64,000 bases of DNA from Owenia fusiformis (Eukaryota > Annelida > Polychaeta > Sabellida > Oweniidae), in contig CAIIXF020000002.1 in the NCBI GenBank assembly GCA_903813345.2, positions 5,182,001 through 5,246,000 on the forward strand. The letters are read 5' to 3'. The notes beneath the pieces were generated by a model. It had not been told where the DNA came from. It was given only the letters and a program-made list of their open reading frames with translations, and searched no databases. Shown piece by piece: positions 46,501-57,729 of the stretch (position 1 is the stretch's first letter; each line of letters begins with the position of its first letter). The position numbers were made by a program, and so were the translations under genes.

Positions 46501-49500
46501 CACCTAGCATAACCTGATGTCATTCCCTTGAGTGTGTCATAGAAGTCTATCACAATCTCATTTAATGGTAATATGGCTTTGAGCATGACTCTGCTGTCAT
46601 CTATATAAATCTGCTCTTTGAATACTCCTCTTCTTCCCTGGAATATAGTCAACAGTTGTTTATGGTTTACATGGGTTCTTTTGATTTTTCCCACTATTTC
46701 TTTCCTTTCCAGTTCTCGTTTCAACTTAATATTTTCTCCATTGGTAATGTATAAACAGCCTCTGACAACTAATTTACAAACTGTTCTTTCAGGGTTTTAA
46801 CCTCTTGACAACTCAGATTGACAAGATTTCTTGTCACTTACTAAAACACCAACAAACCCAGAGTGAGCAGATAATCTGTCACTAGATTTCTCACTAATAT
46901 TGCTCTAATTTGAACAATTTTCAACCAATTAACACAAAATATGTTTTAAAAACTAATTTTACTAGGTTTTAAAGTTTCATACAAAATATTGAAAAAACGG
47001 AAGCATTTTTGAATGAACTTGCATTGAACAATCTGTCATATTACACATACAGTATGTATGTACAGAACCCGAACCATGAGTATTAACTTTTCTTATTACA
47101 CTACCTGAAAATCTTGATGTTTTGGGGTAGTGTAATTAGACCCATTGAGATATGGATTAAATAACCTGCCTCATAAATCTCTATTAAGTGAGAAACCTTG
47201 TACCATAAATAACCCCATATTTATCCTCACCATGACTAGCTTCATAATATCTCCAATATACTCATCTGGCGTAATTATAGTCCCATTCACCATTGGTTCA
47301 TAGCACATTGTAATCATTTGTTTATCAGGGAAATGAACTGGATTTAAAATTGTCAATTCGGCGCCACCGTATTGTTTAATGTTTTTAGCGCCATGGATTG
47401 TGACCTTATAAGGCACATTGGGTGCTGTGATTATGACGTTTGCATTGTGTTCTTGGTCCAATCGTTGGCAGAATACATCCATATGTAGTAATCCAAGGAA
47501 ACCAAGTCTCCAACCTTGACCTAGCGCTGGACTAAAACAAAGAATACAACATTTATTCAAAGGTGACATAGAATACAACATTTATTCAAAGGTGACATAG
47601 AATACAACATTTATTCAAAGGTGACAAAGAATACAACATTTATCCAAAGGTGACATAGAATACACCAATTATTCAAAGGTGACAAAGAATACAACATTTA
47701 TTCAAAGGTGACATAGAACAAAACATTTATTTAGTAAATTCAAAGGTGACAATGAATACTACATTACAACAACTGTACATTCAGGTGTGACAAATATGTA
47801 CATGAAACCGAATCAGTTCCAAATTTTATTGATTGCCCCCTGTAACATACAGATTGACTACACATTTCCTCATATGGAGAATACAAAGGTATGTCCATGC
47901 CAAGTCCTCTCTTGGAGCTATCCTCTTCAATGTCAAATCATTAGACAACCATGATACAATCTAATTATATGCATATGGATTTAGAGACTTAAAAAGATGG
48001 CAGCATTGGTTTTATTTCTGTATACTTTTTATAGATGGCAGTTCTACCAATTGTGTGTTGTATTAAGAGGGAGAATAACCCCAGGGTTCAGAGATGACAT
48101 ATGTCTATAATGTCAATGTGTATCGAGAAGATATTGGCCCTGATTGGTCAAATTGACAGACAAATGACATCATTCAATTGTGATTTCAAAATTTTCTTAA
48201 AAATGCTTCGAATAATATTATGTTAACATCTGGCGTGTTAACTTATATCATAGCTTGTTATTTCACAAAAGGATAAAGATGTAAGAAATGTGGTTGCATC
48301 GATTAAAACATCACAAAGATATACAGACGTGTCATCCGAAAACTAACTGGTGAAAATTCGGTCAAATGAAGGTGGTAAGCAAAAGACAAAATTATGTCTG
48401 ACATCTCTAAGCTCTGGGATTTTTCCTCCTCTTCATTGTAGTGTTGGTGTTGTGTCGGTTGCTATGGCAACCAAATAAATGGTTGTTCAGCTCATCATTG
48501 TGTGTTGAGTTGATTCTTTCAATTCAAAAGTATCTAACAAGTTCACAACTGCTTACCTTGAATCTTTGATGACAGTAACACTGGAGTCATTCAGTATCAG
48601 CCTCTCTATGGCCTGACGTAAAGCATTGAACTCTGATTGGTCAGTTGGATAAATACCCGCAAACACCTAAAAATCACAATCACTCATCAATAACAGATTC
48701 TGTTTCAAAACAATTTCTCAAAAAATTATGTATATCATAATATAAGACTTCACAGCTTACCATATACATGTAGTTTTTGATAACAGACTTTATAGCTTAC
48801 CATAGTTTGTGATTATATACTTCACAGCTTACCATCGCTTTTGATTATAGACTTCATTACTTACCATAGCGTTTGATAACAGAGGTTATTGCTTACCATA
48901 GCTTTTGATTTAGAATTTATAGCTTACCATAGCTTTTGCAGGCTTGAAACCTGGGAGAGGCTCTACTGGGGAATTTAGATGAAACAAAGTGTCCCCAACT
49001 TGAGCCTCTTTAGTAGTTTTCATGTTGGCTATAATGTAACCCACTTGTCCAGCAAGTCTGAAAAAAATCACAGGTGTTAATTATCAAAATGATGAAGCCA
49101 CATGGTATGATACCAAAGTAAGGAGGGGGGGGGGGGTTGTTGTCCAAATTTATAAAGTGCTATAAAGTAAGAATTTAATTTTGTTACTAGAGGGGGGGGT
49201 AATGATGATTCTATTTCCTGAATGAAGAATGTTGATTTTTTTGAAGAGTTCAAGTGATAGGCAAATAAATGCTTCTTAAAGGAAGAAGATTACTTCTTTC
49301 ATCAATATCGAGGTGAGGGATTTTTTCAGGCTCTGGTATTTTGACAAAAGTAAGTTGGGGTCATAGTCATTATATTAAGGGCAGGTTGAGGCACCAACGA
49401 TTTGTTTTTCTAAGGAATCAACCTTGAGTTATCACTATTCCACCTTCAGGCCATCCAACTGTCACGCAATTTGCGTATTAGTCACACATTTGTTGAAAAA

Positions 49501-52269
49501 TTTGAAGTCACACCAGTTTTTTTGCGTAACAGGATATGTCACGCAAATACGCATTTTACCTGATTATTGTCCAGCAAAAATATTCCTGTAGAAAACCTCA
49601 AAAAATGTGTACAAAATGTCCCCACCAATGGGTGATCCCGTCAAATGGTTATCCTGAAAATCAGTAGACAAGACTTTACCAGCACAATCTGAGGACGGAA
49701 AATCTAGAAAACATGTAAACAAGACTTTACAGACAAGATTTTAGGATGGAAAATCCAAAATGGCTGCCTTGACATTTACCAAAATGTCAAAAAACTTATC
49801 TGTTTCTAGATTTTCATACTAAGAATCATCCCTGAAAATTTGAAATTAATCTACCAAACAGTTCACCATATAAACGTGTAGACAAGACTTTACTGGCTAG
49901 ATTTTAAGACGGAAAATCCAAAATGGCTGCCTTGACATTTATCCAGAATGCCAAAAAACTAATCAGTTGTAGATTTTCATACTAAGGATCATGCCTGAAA
50001 ATTTGAAATTGATTTACCAAACGGTTCATCCTGAAAACGTGTAGACAAGACTTTACAGACAAGATTTTAGGACGGAAAATCCAAAATGGCTGCCTTGGCA
50101 TTTACCCAGAATGCCAAAAAACTAATCAGATCTAAATTTTTATACTAAGAATCATCCCTGAAAATTTGAAATTGATCCACCAAACGGTTCACCTGAAAAC
50201 GCGCAGACAAGACTTCACAGACAAGATTTTAGGACGGAAAAATCCAAAATGGCTGACAATAAAAAAGTGATTATAAGTTTTTGCTGATTTCATTTTACAA
50301 AATTATCACATATAACTACTGTTTACAATAACATAGGCTTTTACAAGAAAGTACATCTGAAATTATTTATAAAGCTACTAAATAGCTAAAGTATGAAAAC
50401 TCAAAAACACCATTCAATATGATACAAAGTATTGTCACGCGCTAACTTTTCTTAAGACATTCAAAATGGCTGCCATGAATGAGCTAACAGGTCCAAAACC
50501 TAATCAGATCTAGAATGAAGTGAGCTGGACAAGATTTTAAAGTTTTAAAAGCAACTGTGAAGGCGTTTTTCTTAAAGTTTGCAGACAAGGATTTTAGCAT
50601 TTGACTTCAAAATGGCCGACAGGAAGTAGGTTTCGAATTAAATTTTTTTCATCCACATCTGTATGCACTCATAAGTTATCCCTGAAAATTTGAAGGTGAT
50701 ATCTGTAGCGGTTTTGGAGAAAACTCCCCGATGTACGGACGGACAGACGGATGGACGGACGCGCCTAGTGATCGCCGATACAGCACAAAACCGAACGCCG
50801 TAAAAAAATGAACGCATTTCGTTCGTTTGATATGCAAAATGTCACCACCTGCCATTTGTTACAGATGCTGAACACCAACTGCCAAACACCAAACACAGTC
50901 CACTAAAAAGTTGGAGAATATAAAAGAATGTAACCACTTCTGGTTAGGACAAAATAAAATTAAGTTTATTCCAATAATTCCTATTTGGATACCATTCCTA
51001 TATATTTTATTTTGCTCTTATTTGCACTGTAAAACACAATGTAAAAGCAGATATCAAATGTATAATGAGTGAAAGGTCAAATTTTTTAAAATTCAAAATA
51101 CAGTAAGTATGATTAAAGTCTAGCTAACCTTTTCAAAGTCAAACAAATACAAACATTTTGAGAAATATTTACGATGAGTTTCATTTTATTTGGTTAAAAT
51201 AAGGTCAGTGACTAAGTAAAAACATTTGAATTAATGGAGCCATAAATTAAGAACATTAATTAAAAAAGTTTACATTTACACCTCATATACGAGGGGTGAT
51301 CAATAAGTAATGGACGCTTTTTTACGATACTTTTTATAGACCAATCTCTTTAATTATATCAACACGCGCTACATATCTTGTCCTCAAATTTTCAGAGTTG
51401 ATAGGTAATTGAATGATGTATCACTGGTGAAAAAATCAAAGAGATTTGTCCATAAAAAGTATCTGTGTAAAAAAGCATCCATTACTTATTGATCACCCCT
51501 CGTATGGACCACGTTTTAGCTTCAAGTAGGTCAATATACTACCGCAGTGACACAGACAGCAATAATAATGCTCTTAAACAACCTCTGTAAAGGGAAAAGG
51601 TTGGGGAAGGCAGGAAAAAAAAACACAATGCATTTAGGTCAACCAAAATCAATCTCACTAATATAATAAATACTCATATTAAAAGGATGTTTTCAAACAG
51701 TTTGAGTCATTAGTGGCAACGAGGGATAAAATGAGACGACAAAAATGAAAAATGGTTTCTAAGGTGACAATTTAACAAACCATTCAAGAGGAGCAGAAAT
51801 TTCTTTTTATGTTGACTCCCTATAATTATTCAAAATATAAAATGTTTATTTGCTGTTGTCAAGGCGCCACATTGATGTAACCAAATCAAACATCAAATTA
51901 TAATGTTGTCTCCCTAGTTGTATGATTTATAACTTTATTTGATTAAAAGAAATAAGGAATTTGAGAAGGTTTGATATGATATCTACTCCCTTCTAAGGTC
52001 AAGCAGGATAAATAATTTTTTTTATATTCCTTAGATAATCTTTTTAAAACCTACATCATAATTTTTGCTTCAAACATGACAACTTACAGCTAAAGTGTAC
52101 AACCGCATATTTTGTCACTGTACATTGTCGATGGTTAGGCGTGTTAAATCGCGTACGATTCAAAATACATAAACTTACAGGATGTTTGTTGGGGTTTGGT
52201 CGGGATATAGGATCCCCGTCTCTTGTATTTCATATTGTTTCATGGAATGTGCTGCAATAATCTTGTCTC
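43562..52269 (-). CDS. GUF1: GUF1 / EF4 (LepA) mitochondrial translation factor, 3' exons
   Basis: Mitochondrial ribosome-associated GTPase related to bacterial LepA. Seven exons in transcript order: 52269-52179, 49057-48928, 48666-48557, 47531-47231, 46637-46504, 44450-44186, 43687-43562. GT-AG borders and phases are consistent, giving about 385 C-terminal residues: domain II ([22 protein letters not shown]), the EF-G-like part ([50 protein letters not shown]) and the LepA-specific tail ([40 protein letters not shown], ending [12 protein letters not shown]). The GTPase domain exons were not found between 52270 and the window end, so the gene is partial here. A Leu replaces the usual Cys just before YGGD. 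Two exons are followed in their introns by tandem copies of their own 3' ends and donors. Confidence 0.93.
43893..43995. repeat. Dispersed repeat shared with 50831-50935
   Basis: ATGCAAAATGTCACCACCTG, then CCATTTGT, CTGAAC, CCAAACAC and a GGAGA.TATAA word also occur in the same order at 50831-50935. Both lie in GUF1 introns. Origin unknown. Confidence 0.6.
44705..46503 (-). repeat. Array of 23 exact 78-bp copies of a GUF1 exon end plus donor
   Basis: On the minus strand each unit holds GCCATATTACCTCTAAATGA ... GGTTATGCTAG and the donor GTGAG. Donor words (CTCACC on the plus strand) recur every 78 bp from 44705 to 46499, with no length change over 1.8 kb. The genuine exon (46504-46637) is the first member in transcript order and continues into unique coding sequence. 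Each copy encodes [20 protein letters not shown]... in the exon's own frame, then TGA from the donor GTGAGC. Copies differ at a few positions, some changing the amino acid. The last copy continues into single-copy intron (GTGAGATATGC), which locates the original intron start and suggests short homology at an AG at the duplication junction. Confidence 0.95.
47540..47750. repeat. ~30-bp minisatellite beginning at a GUF1 splice acceptor
   Basis: Unit AGAATACAACATTTATTCAA plus AGGTGACAT, about 7 copies, the last ones degenerate. The first unit overlaps the polypyrimidine tract of the acceptor for exon 47531-47231 (minus-strand TGTATTCTTTGTTTTAG). It carries no exon sequence. Confidence 0.85.
48745..48927 (-). 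repeat. ~32-bp degenerate array of a GUF1 donor site (5 extra copies)
   Basis: The minus-strand donor of exon 49057-48928 reads GCAAAAGCTATG|GTAAGC. The following intron repeats AAAGC(T/G)ATGGTAAG(C/T) with TATAA(A/G)TC-type spacers. On the plus strand CTTACCAT starts at about 48756, 48796, 48828, 48860 and 48892, with the genuine one at 48923, so spacing is 31-40 bp. Older and more diverged than the 78-bp array, but the same arrangement. Confidence 0.8.
49640..50815. mobile_element. Non-coding dispersed element with ~160-200-bp tandem units
   Basis: Lies in the largest GUF1 intron in this window. About four units contain GTAGACAAGACTTTAC, GACGGAAAATCCAAAATGGC, ATGCCAAAAAACTAATCAG and CCTGAAAATTTGAAATTGAT. 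The right end has ACGGACGGACAGACGGATGG followed by CGAACGCC ... CGCATTTCGTTCG. It belongs to the same general class as 54415-55305. No coding sequence. Confidence 0.65.
51288..51504. mobile_element. Mariner-type MITE (217 bp) in GUF1 intron
   Basis: TACGAGGGGTGATCAATAAG ... CTTATTGATCACCCCTCGTA: the inverted ends continue inward for ~40 bp (TAATGGACGCTTTTTTAC against its complement with one or two changes). Ends at TA. Terminal sequence is typical of mariner elements. Confidence 0.85.
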
Positions 52270-52413
52270 CTGAAAATACATAGAAACAATGCATAAGTCA
52301 TGGAATATTCTACCAATTTCAATAGTTGGATTTTGCCTCTAAAAGTGAGCTTCATCTTCACTCTCTGAATAAGAGACAAGCAAACGTAGGCTTGTTTCTC
52401 CATATTCATGTCT

Positions 52414-52497
52414 CATTATATTTATTGTATTATTGTATATTTATTGTATTATTGTATATTTCTTGTATTATTGTATATTTATTGTATTATTGTATGT
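52414..52497. repeat. TTATTGTA minisatellite
   Basis: Imperfect tandem TATTGTATTATTGTATATT units, about four copies, just upstream of the first visible GUF1 exon. Confidence 0.8.
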
Positions 52498-52499
52498 CA

Positions 52500-54414
52500 T
52501 AATGGTTCATGTATGGAAATAAAATAATCCTAAAAGAAGAGACAACCATTTAATTCCTTACCCTATCATATTTTAGATACCAAGAAACTGACAGTAAACT
52601 ATCACAATATTGTTTCCCTTTTCAAAAGTTTAATGGGATATTTTGATTTCATTTTTACAAAAGACGAGTCTGAGTTATTATCATTAGCCCCTGGGGTTGA
52701 GACTACTTTGAATGTATTAGTTTTCATGTACCATCAGATATTATGTACCATCCCCTTTGGTAATTTTCAAAAGGTTGAAGAGTGGTAGCGATATAAATTA
52801 CTAATGATGATGTACTTTTGAAATCTTTAACTTCTTTGTGATCATTCATAACATCCTCAGGGATTAAAATAACTTTCGCAATTATCTATGTTACAACCGC
52901 CTCTGATGATGATATTAAAAAGTCAATATTTATTATCAAAAATATTTTAGTCTACGTTTTCATTACATTATCTTACATTTTAATGATTAATATGTGGTTT
53001 TAACATAATGAAAAGGACTGGTCGGGACGTTATTACATTTTCGACGTCTTCATTTTGCTTTAAAACAAAAATGATATAACTCATGTTATTCAACGTATAA
53101 TTGATGGAGTATCAAATTTGGAATGATCGTTAAATAACATCGTTACACCCTGATATACATCTTAGATGTCAAATAATGATCCAGTACCATGCACTGCTTT
53201 AGTAGACACAGGGCATTTCTCTTTGTATTTGACTTCTCAAAAGAGAGCTTCATCTTCAGTTCATAAGTAGACTTTACAGGCAGAGTAATAGGGGCAAGCG
53301 TATTAAACAAAATATCGACAGTAGACATATGGCGTAGACTAAATATAAGAGAATTTATTGAATTCAAAAAAGAGACAAAATTATAATGAAAATTAAGGAC
53401 ATACCAAGACATACCAAGACATTTGAATTCTAAAAATGATCCATTTGTAAAATGATCAAAAAAATATAACATCCGGAATGTGCGCTAAAAAGTGACATAT
53501 CAAACGAAAAGCAGGACTGAGTCGAAACTCATAGGGGAAAAAAGAAAAATTATAATGAAAATTAAGGGCATAGACTTACAATAAGATATTTGAATTCTTG
53601 AAAACGATGCATAAATACTGACATCAATAAGAAAAGAAAAACTGATCATGATTTCAATAAAGAGTAAAAATATCAAACACAATATCATCAACATTTTTTA
53701 TGGTAACCATCAGACCAAAGAGTATCTTTTACACTTTATAAGGACAGTGTTTACATTAACGGAGGTAAATAATTTTCATCAAAGGTCAACTTTATCACAG
53801 ATCTTCATACAAAAGAATGTGTTGTAAAAAGAATATAAAAAATGCAGTAAAAGTAGTTTTGTTCTGTTATCTATGAAATAAAATGGGAAATGTGCCCTTT
53901 TAGTCAAAAGCATAGAATATACGGACATATCATTAAAATAGTCAAAGTAGAGTGTTACATAGACACACCCAGGATGCAACAGAAATATTGCGAAAAAACA
54001 TCTTTTGACCTTTAGTACTTCATAATGAAGAAAATCAAGATGTCTTGATGCACAGATTTGAAAGTTAAAAATGGAGCATCTCTGAACAATAAAGCCTTGC
54101 AGGATATTAAGGTAAGCTTGACCAAATATAATTTAAAGGCAGAATCAGATCTATAGGTATTGTAAAAATCTTTTCCTGAAATAGAATGTGGGGATTTTTA
54201 GAAAAAATACATGACAAGGAATGACATGAAATATTCTAAAATTGAAACATTTTTTTGTTAGCCTGCTCGCTAGATCTAATTCACTTTAAATATTGCTTTG
54301 TTACCTTAGGACGAGATCTCTACTTTCCTATTCATGCTAAACCAGAACAACGGCAACGCCAAAGCGTAGCGAATCCCATCGAACAGCCATGGATGGCATT
54401 TTTACAAACAAAGT
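52500..54414. other. Upstream of visible GUF1 exons; no exon found
   Basis: Searched on the minus strand for the GTPase motifs (GHVDHGKST, DTPGH, NKID) and the domain I/II linker expected before exon 52269; none seen. Short AT-rich open frames only. Confidence 0.5.
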
Positions 54415-55305
54415 ATATAGCAAAAATGGCAGCCATTTTTCAAAATGGCCGCCTTCTACCAAAAGTGTCATTAGACCATGTGCCATGCTTATAGTATTCA
54501 CATACCAAATATGAACAAAATCGCTCTACTACTTTTCAAGTTATAGTAAAATACGTTAAAATGGCGGCCATTTTTCAAAATGGCCACCTTCTATCAAAAG
54601 TGCCATTAGACAGTATGCCTTGCTTATAGTATTCACATACCAAATATGAACAAAATCGCTTCACGGCGGCCATTTTTCAAAATGTTTTTCAAAATGGCCG
54701 CCTTCTACCAAAAGTGTCATAGGACAGTGTGTCATGCTTATAGTATTCACATACCAAATATGAACAAAATCGCTCCACTACTTTTCGAGTTACAGTAAAA
54801 TATGTTAAAATGGTGGCCATTTTTCAAAATGGCGGCCATTTTTCAAAATGGCCGCCTTCTACCAAAAGTGTCTTTAAGCAGTGTGCAATGTTTATAGTAT
54901 TCACATACCAAATATGAACAAAATCGCTCCACTACTTTTCAAGTTACAGCAAAAATCGTAAAATAACGAGTAAAGGCCGCCATTTTTCAAGATGGCTGCC
55001 ATGTGCTTCTTTAATATCTACATTTCTAGCTTTATTAATGTCCTATATAATTTTTTTACATCTCAAACATATTGCTATTACAGTTTTACATATTGCACCT
55101 AAATTACTGTAAATTCGGCACTAAAATGGCCGCCATTTCGAAATGAGCGGCCATTTTGAAAATCGGCTTTGGAGCAGAACTTCTATCCCCATAGGGTATA
55201 TGTGTACAAAATATGAACAAAATCGGGCCAACGGTATTTGAGTTATTGCCCGGACGGACGGAGGCGTTCCCTATATCCCTCCGAACTTCGTTCGATGGGA
55301 TAATC
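54415..55305. mobile_element. Non-coding element with ~140-bp AAAATGGC tandem units
   Basis: About four units each hold CCATTTTTCAAAATGGCCGC, CTTCTACCAAAAGTG, TTATAGTATTCACATACCAA and ATATGAACAAAATCGCTCCA. The right end has CCCGGACGGACGGAGG and CGAACTTCGTTCGATGGGAT, seen in reverse complement at 3884-3950. This is the best preserved member of the class in the window. Confidence 0.7.
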
Positions 55306-55962
55306 ATTCAATTTTACTTTACATATTTCCTGTTATAATACTAGTACTATACTGAGCGCCCAACTGATAAAACTTAATTTCATAAGGTAGAGAGGGGAGT
55401 AAATGAAAATCTCAGAGGTGAAGAGTATTGATATTTTGTAAGGTCAGGTTAAAGTGAATTGATATCTGTGTAATGGGGAAAGGGAAGGAGGGGGATGATA
55501 TCATAAAGTAATTACATATTACTTCATTTTTCCACAACTGTCAAACCATTTTGACTGTATCCCTTATATTCAAATTCATTACAGTTTAGTATACAGTGCA
55601 TTGATGAGCTCATTCACTTATCATTGTACTTCATATGAATTACAGAGTGTGCAGAAATGAAATCATTTCATTTTAAAATACATGCAAGGACGAGGGAGAA
55701 GATCGGCTTTGATATATTACATTAATGTTATATGCTCAGATAAATCAAGATGAGGATGTTTGAATCCCCAAAATTCAAACATGTTTTCGCAAAAATAATT
55801 AATTAAAAGTGCAGATCTTCATAACTTAAATATGTCTCAAAATTCATAATTAATTCCAAGTCAATAATTTAAAATTTCAAAAAGATCAAATTGATTACAA
55901 ATCAAGGTTTTATATCTGTCTATAAAGGAATGAAGGCTGTCTTCTCTAATAGCAGTCCCTTC
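55306..55962. other. Intergenic DNA, no gene seen
   Basis: AT-rich, no recognised feature. Confidence 0.5.
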
Positions 55963-56085
55963 TACAGGGGCGGATCCAGGATTTTGTGTTAGGGGGGGGG
56001 TGTGATGATAACTGAGAGCAAATTAAACAAAACACGAATTTCCGTGCGCCCCCCACGCCCCCGTCTAGATCCGCTGGTGTTTTAC
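55963..56085. mobile_element. Short poly-G MITE with GGATCC-type ends
   Basis: AGGGGCGGATCCAGGATTTT, a G run, then CCCCACGCCCCCGTCTAGATCCGC: roughly inverted ends (GCGGATC / GATCCGC) around ~80 bp. Similar in layout to the other poly-G elements but with different termini. Confidence 0.55.
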
Positions 56086-57390
56086 ATTTTGCCCTAAATG
56101 TGCATAAAATAATCTAAGAGAACCATTTTTTAACAAATGGAGAGGAAATATTATAGACACTCATCCTATTATAATTACCATACACTTAAACCAGTGTGTG
56201 CCTCCATTCATGTAATGAATAAAGATGTCCTTCTACATTTACATTGATAAAACGGATTTACTGTACATCTACTTAATTTGGTGCTATTAATTTTGGCAGT
56301 TTTGAACATTTTATGGTGACTACTTACTTTGGTGGACTTTGGCAATATTGAAATATAAAGCATACAAATTTAAAACTGAAATAAAAACTATTGAATTTGG
56401 CAGTTAATTCAGCAGACTTAAACAATTTTGTGGATCCATCAAATTAAAAGGGCCCCCAAATTAAGTAGAAGTACAGAAACTTATTTGAACAGTCTCAATA
56501 TACTACAGGTATACTATAGTCAATCTACTATACCTAACCCCTAGAAATGCATATAGTATATAGTAGAGTGATAGTATCATCTCTGAAGAGCAACAAAACC
56601 AATACAAAATAAATTAAATCTTCTCAATTCTTTTATATCAAATGTTCACCAGGTTTTTTTGCATAAATTAATTTCAAGAATGTTGAATATTGAAAAGTAA
56701 CAAGAAAGAAATTTCAGATCAATATACATTCAGACTGAAGGAACGGACATTTCTTTTCAATTAAAGTCAAACGTGTCAATCAAATTCAATTTGTATCCCC
56801 AAGCAAAGTAATGTGTTTTCAGTGAGTCTGTGATAGAATATAGTGCGAGAGGAAATACAGAACTGAAGGAATATAACATCTTAAAATCCTCCAATTAGTG
56901 AGAAATAAAGTAAAATATGCATGTAACATTTTGATCATGGGTGTCCTCAATCTAGAAAAGTTTAAAACAAAATCATGTGTCAATCAAACTTTTCTATGTG
57001 ACAGCAAGGATCTTTTACAGGTCAGATTTATTAGTGGCTAGTTTAAGTTTAAGTGGCCAAATACAAGTGAATTCACAAGTCTTATTTTCCCATGCTACAA
57101 AATAGTTTTTGATTGACAGATTGCAAAGATAGGACTTATGATGGGTGGTCAAGAGGGGAGGGGGATAACCCAGAATTCATAGATGGACCAATCTTCAAGT
57201 GAAGATCATCCCCAGGTTCATATTTGAGTTTTGGGTAATATCCTCCTCTCCTCAAAACTAATTCATTTATGAATTGTAAATTTGACTTCATATACAAGTA
57301 TGAGTTCATTTTTAGAATATATAACCTTTGAAAATAAAAAAATTGAGAATTATAGATTGATGAATTTTTTTATCATACATACGTATTTAT
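56086..57390. other. Intergenic DNA, no gene seen
   Basis: AT-rich sequence without a recognisable gene or repeat family. Confidence 0.5.
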
Positions 57391-57729
57391 GACCACCGGG
57401 TTGGCCTAGTGGTTAAGGCATTGGTCTGAAAAGCAGGAAGTCTGGCTTCAAGCTGAAAAGTAGAGGTCTTGGGTTCAAACCCAGGTCACAGCACTTCTTG
57501 TGATTTGTCTTTGACCTATGACTGCTGACCTATACCGGCGATTACTAGAGTGCTGCTAACCCGATAAAAGGCTGGCGCTGGCTAGAATTGTCTATGGTTC
57601 TAGCCAGGATAAAGATACCAGTTCTTCAACTCGACAATGGGAAGAACTGCTCTACCTAAGTGACTAATATGTCATGATATGACATCTAAAGAGTCGATAA
57701 AAGATATATATATATATATATATATTAGG
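57391..57729 (+). mobile_element. tRNA-derived SINE
   Basis: The head has RNA polymerase III promoter boxes: A box TGGCCTAGTGGTTAAGGCA (about 57403-57421) and B box GGGTTCAAACCC (about 57471). A ~250-bp body (GGCGCTGGCTAGAATTG, GTTCTAGCCAGGAT) ends in a TA microsatellite. The boxes are ~50 bp apart with extra sequence between them, so it does not fold as a functional tRNA. Confidence 0.75.

Noticed and set aside
44705-46503. CRISPR array or bacterial repeat
   Set aside because: Repeats are contiguous with no variable spacers and are exon-derived; the surrounding genes are metazoan.
54255-54494. 79-aa frame with AKPEQRQRQSVANPIEQPWM
   Set aside because: It runs into the AAAATGGC tandem units and has no recognisable domain; probably chance.
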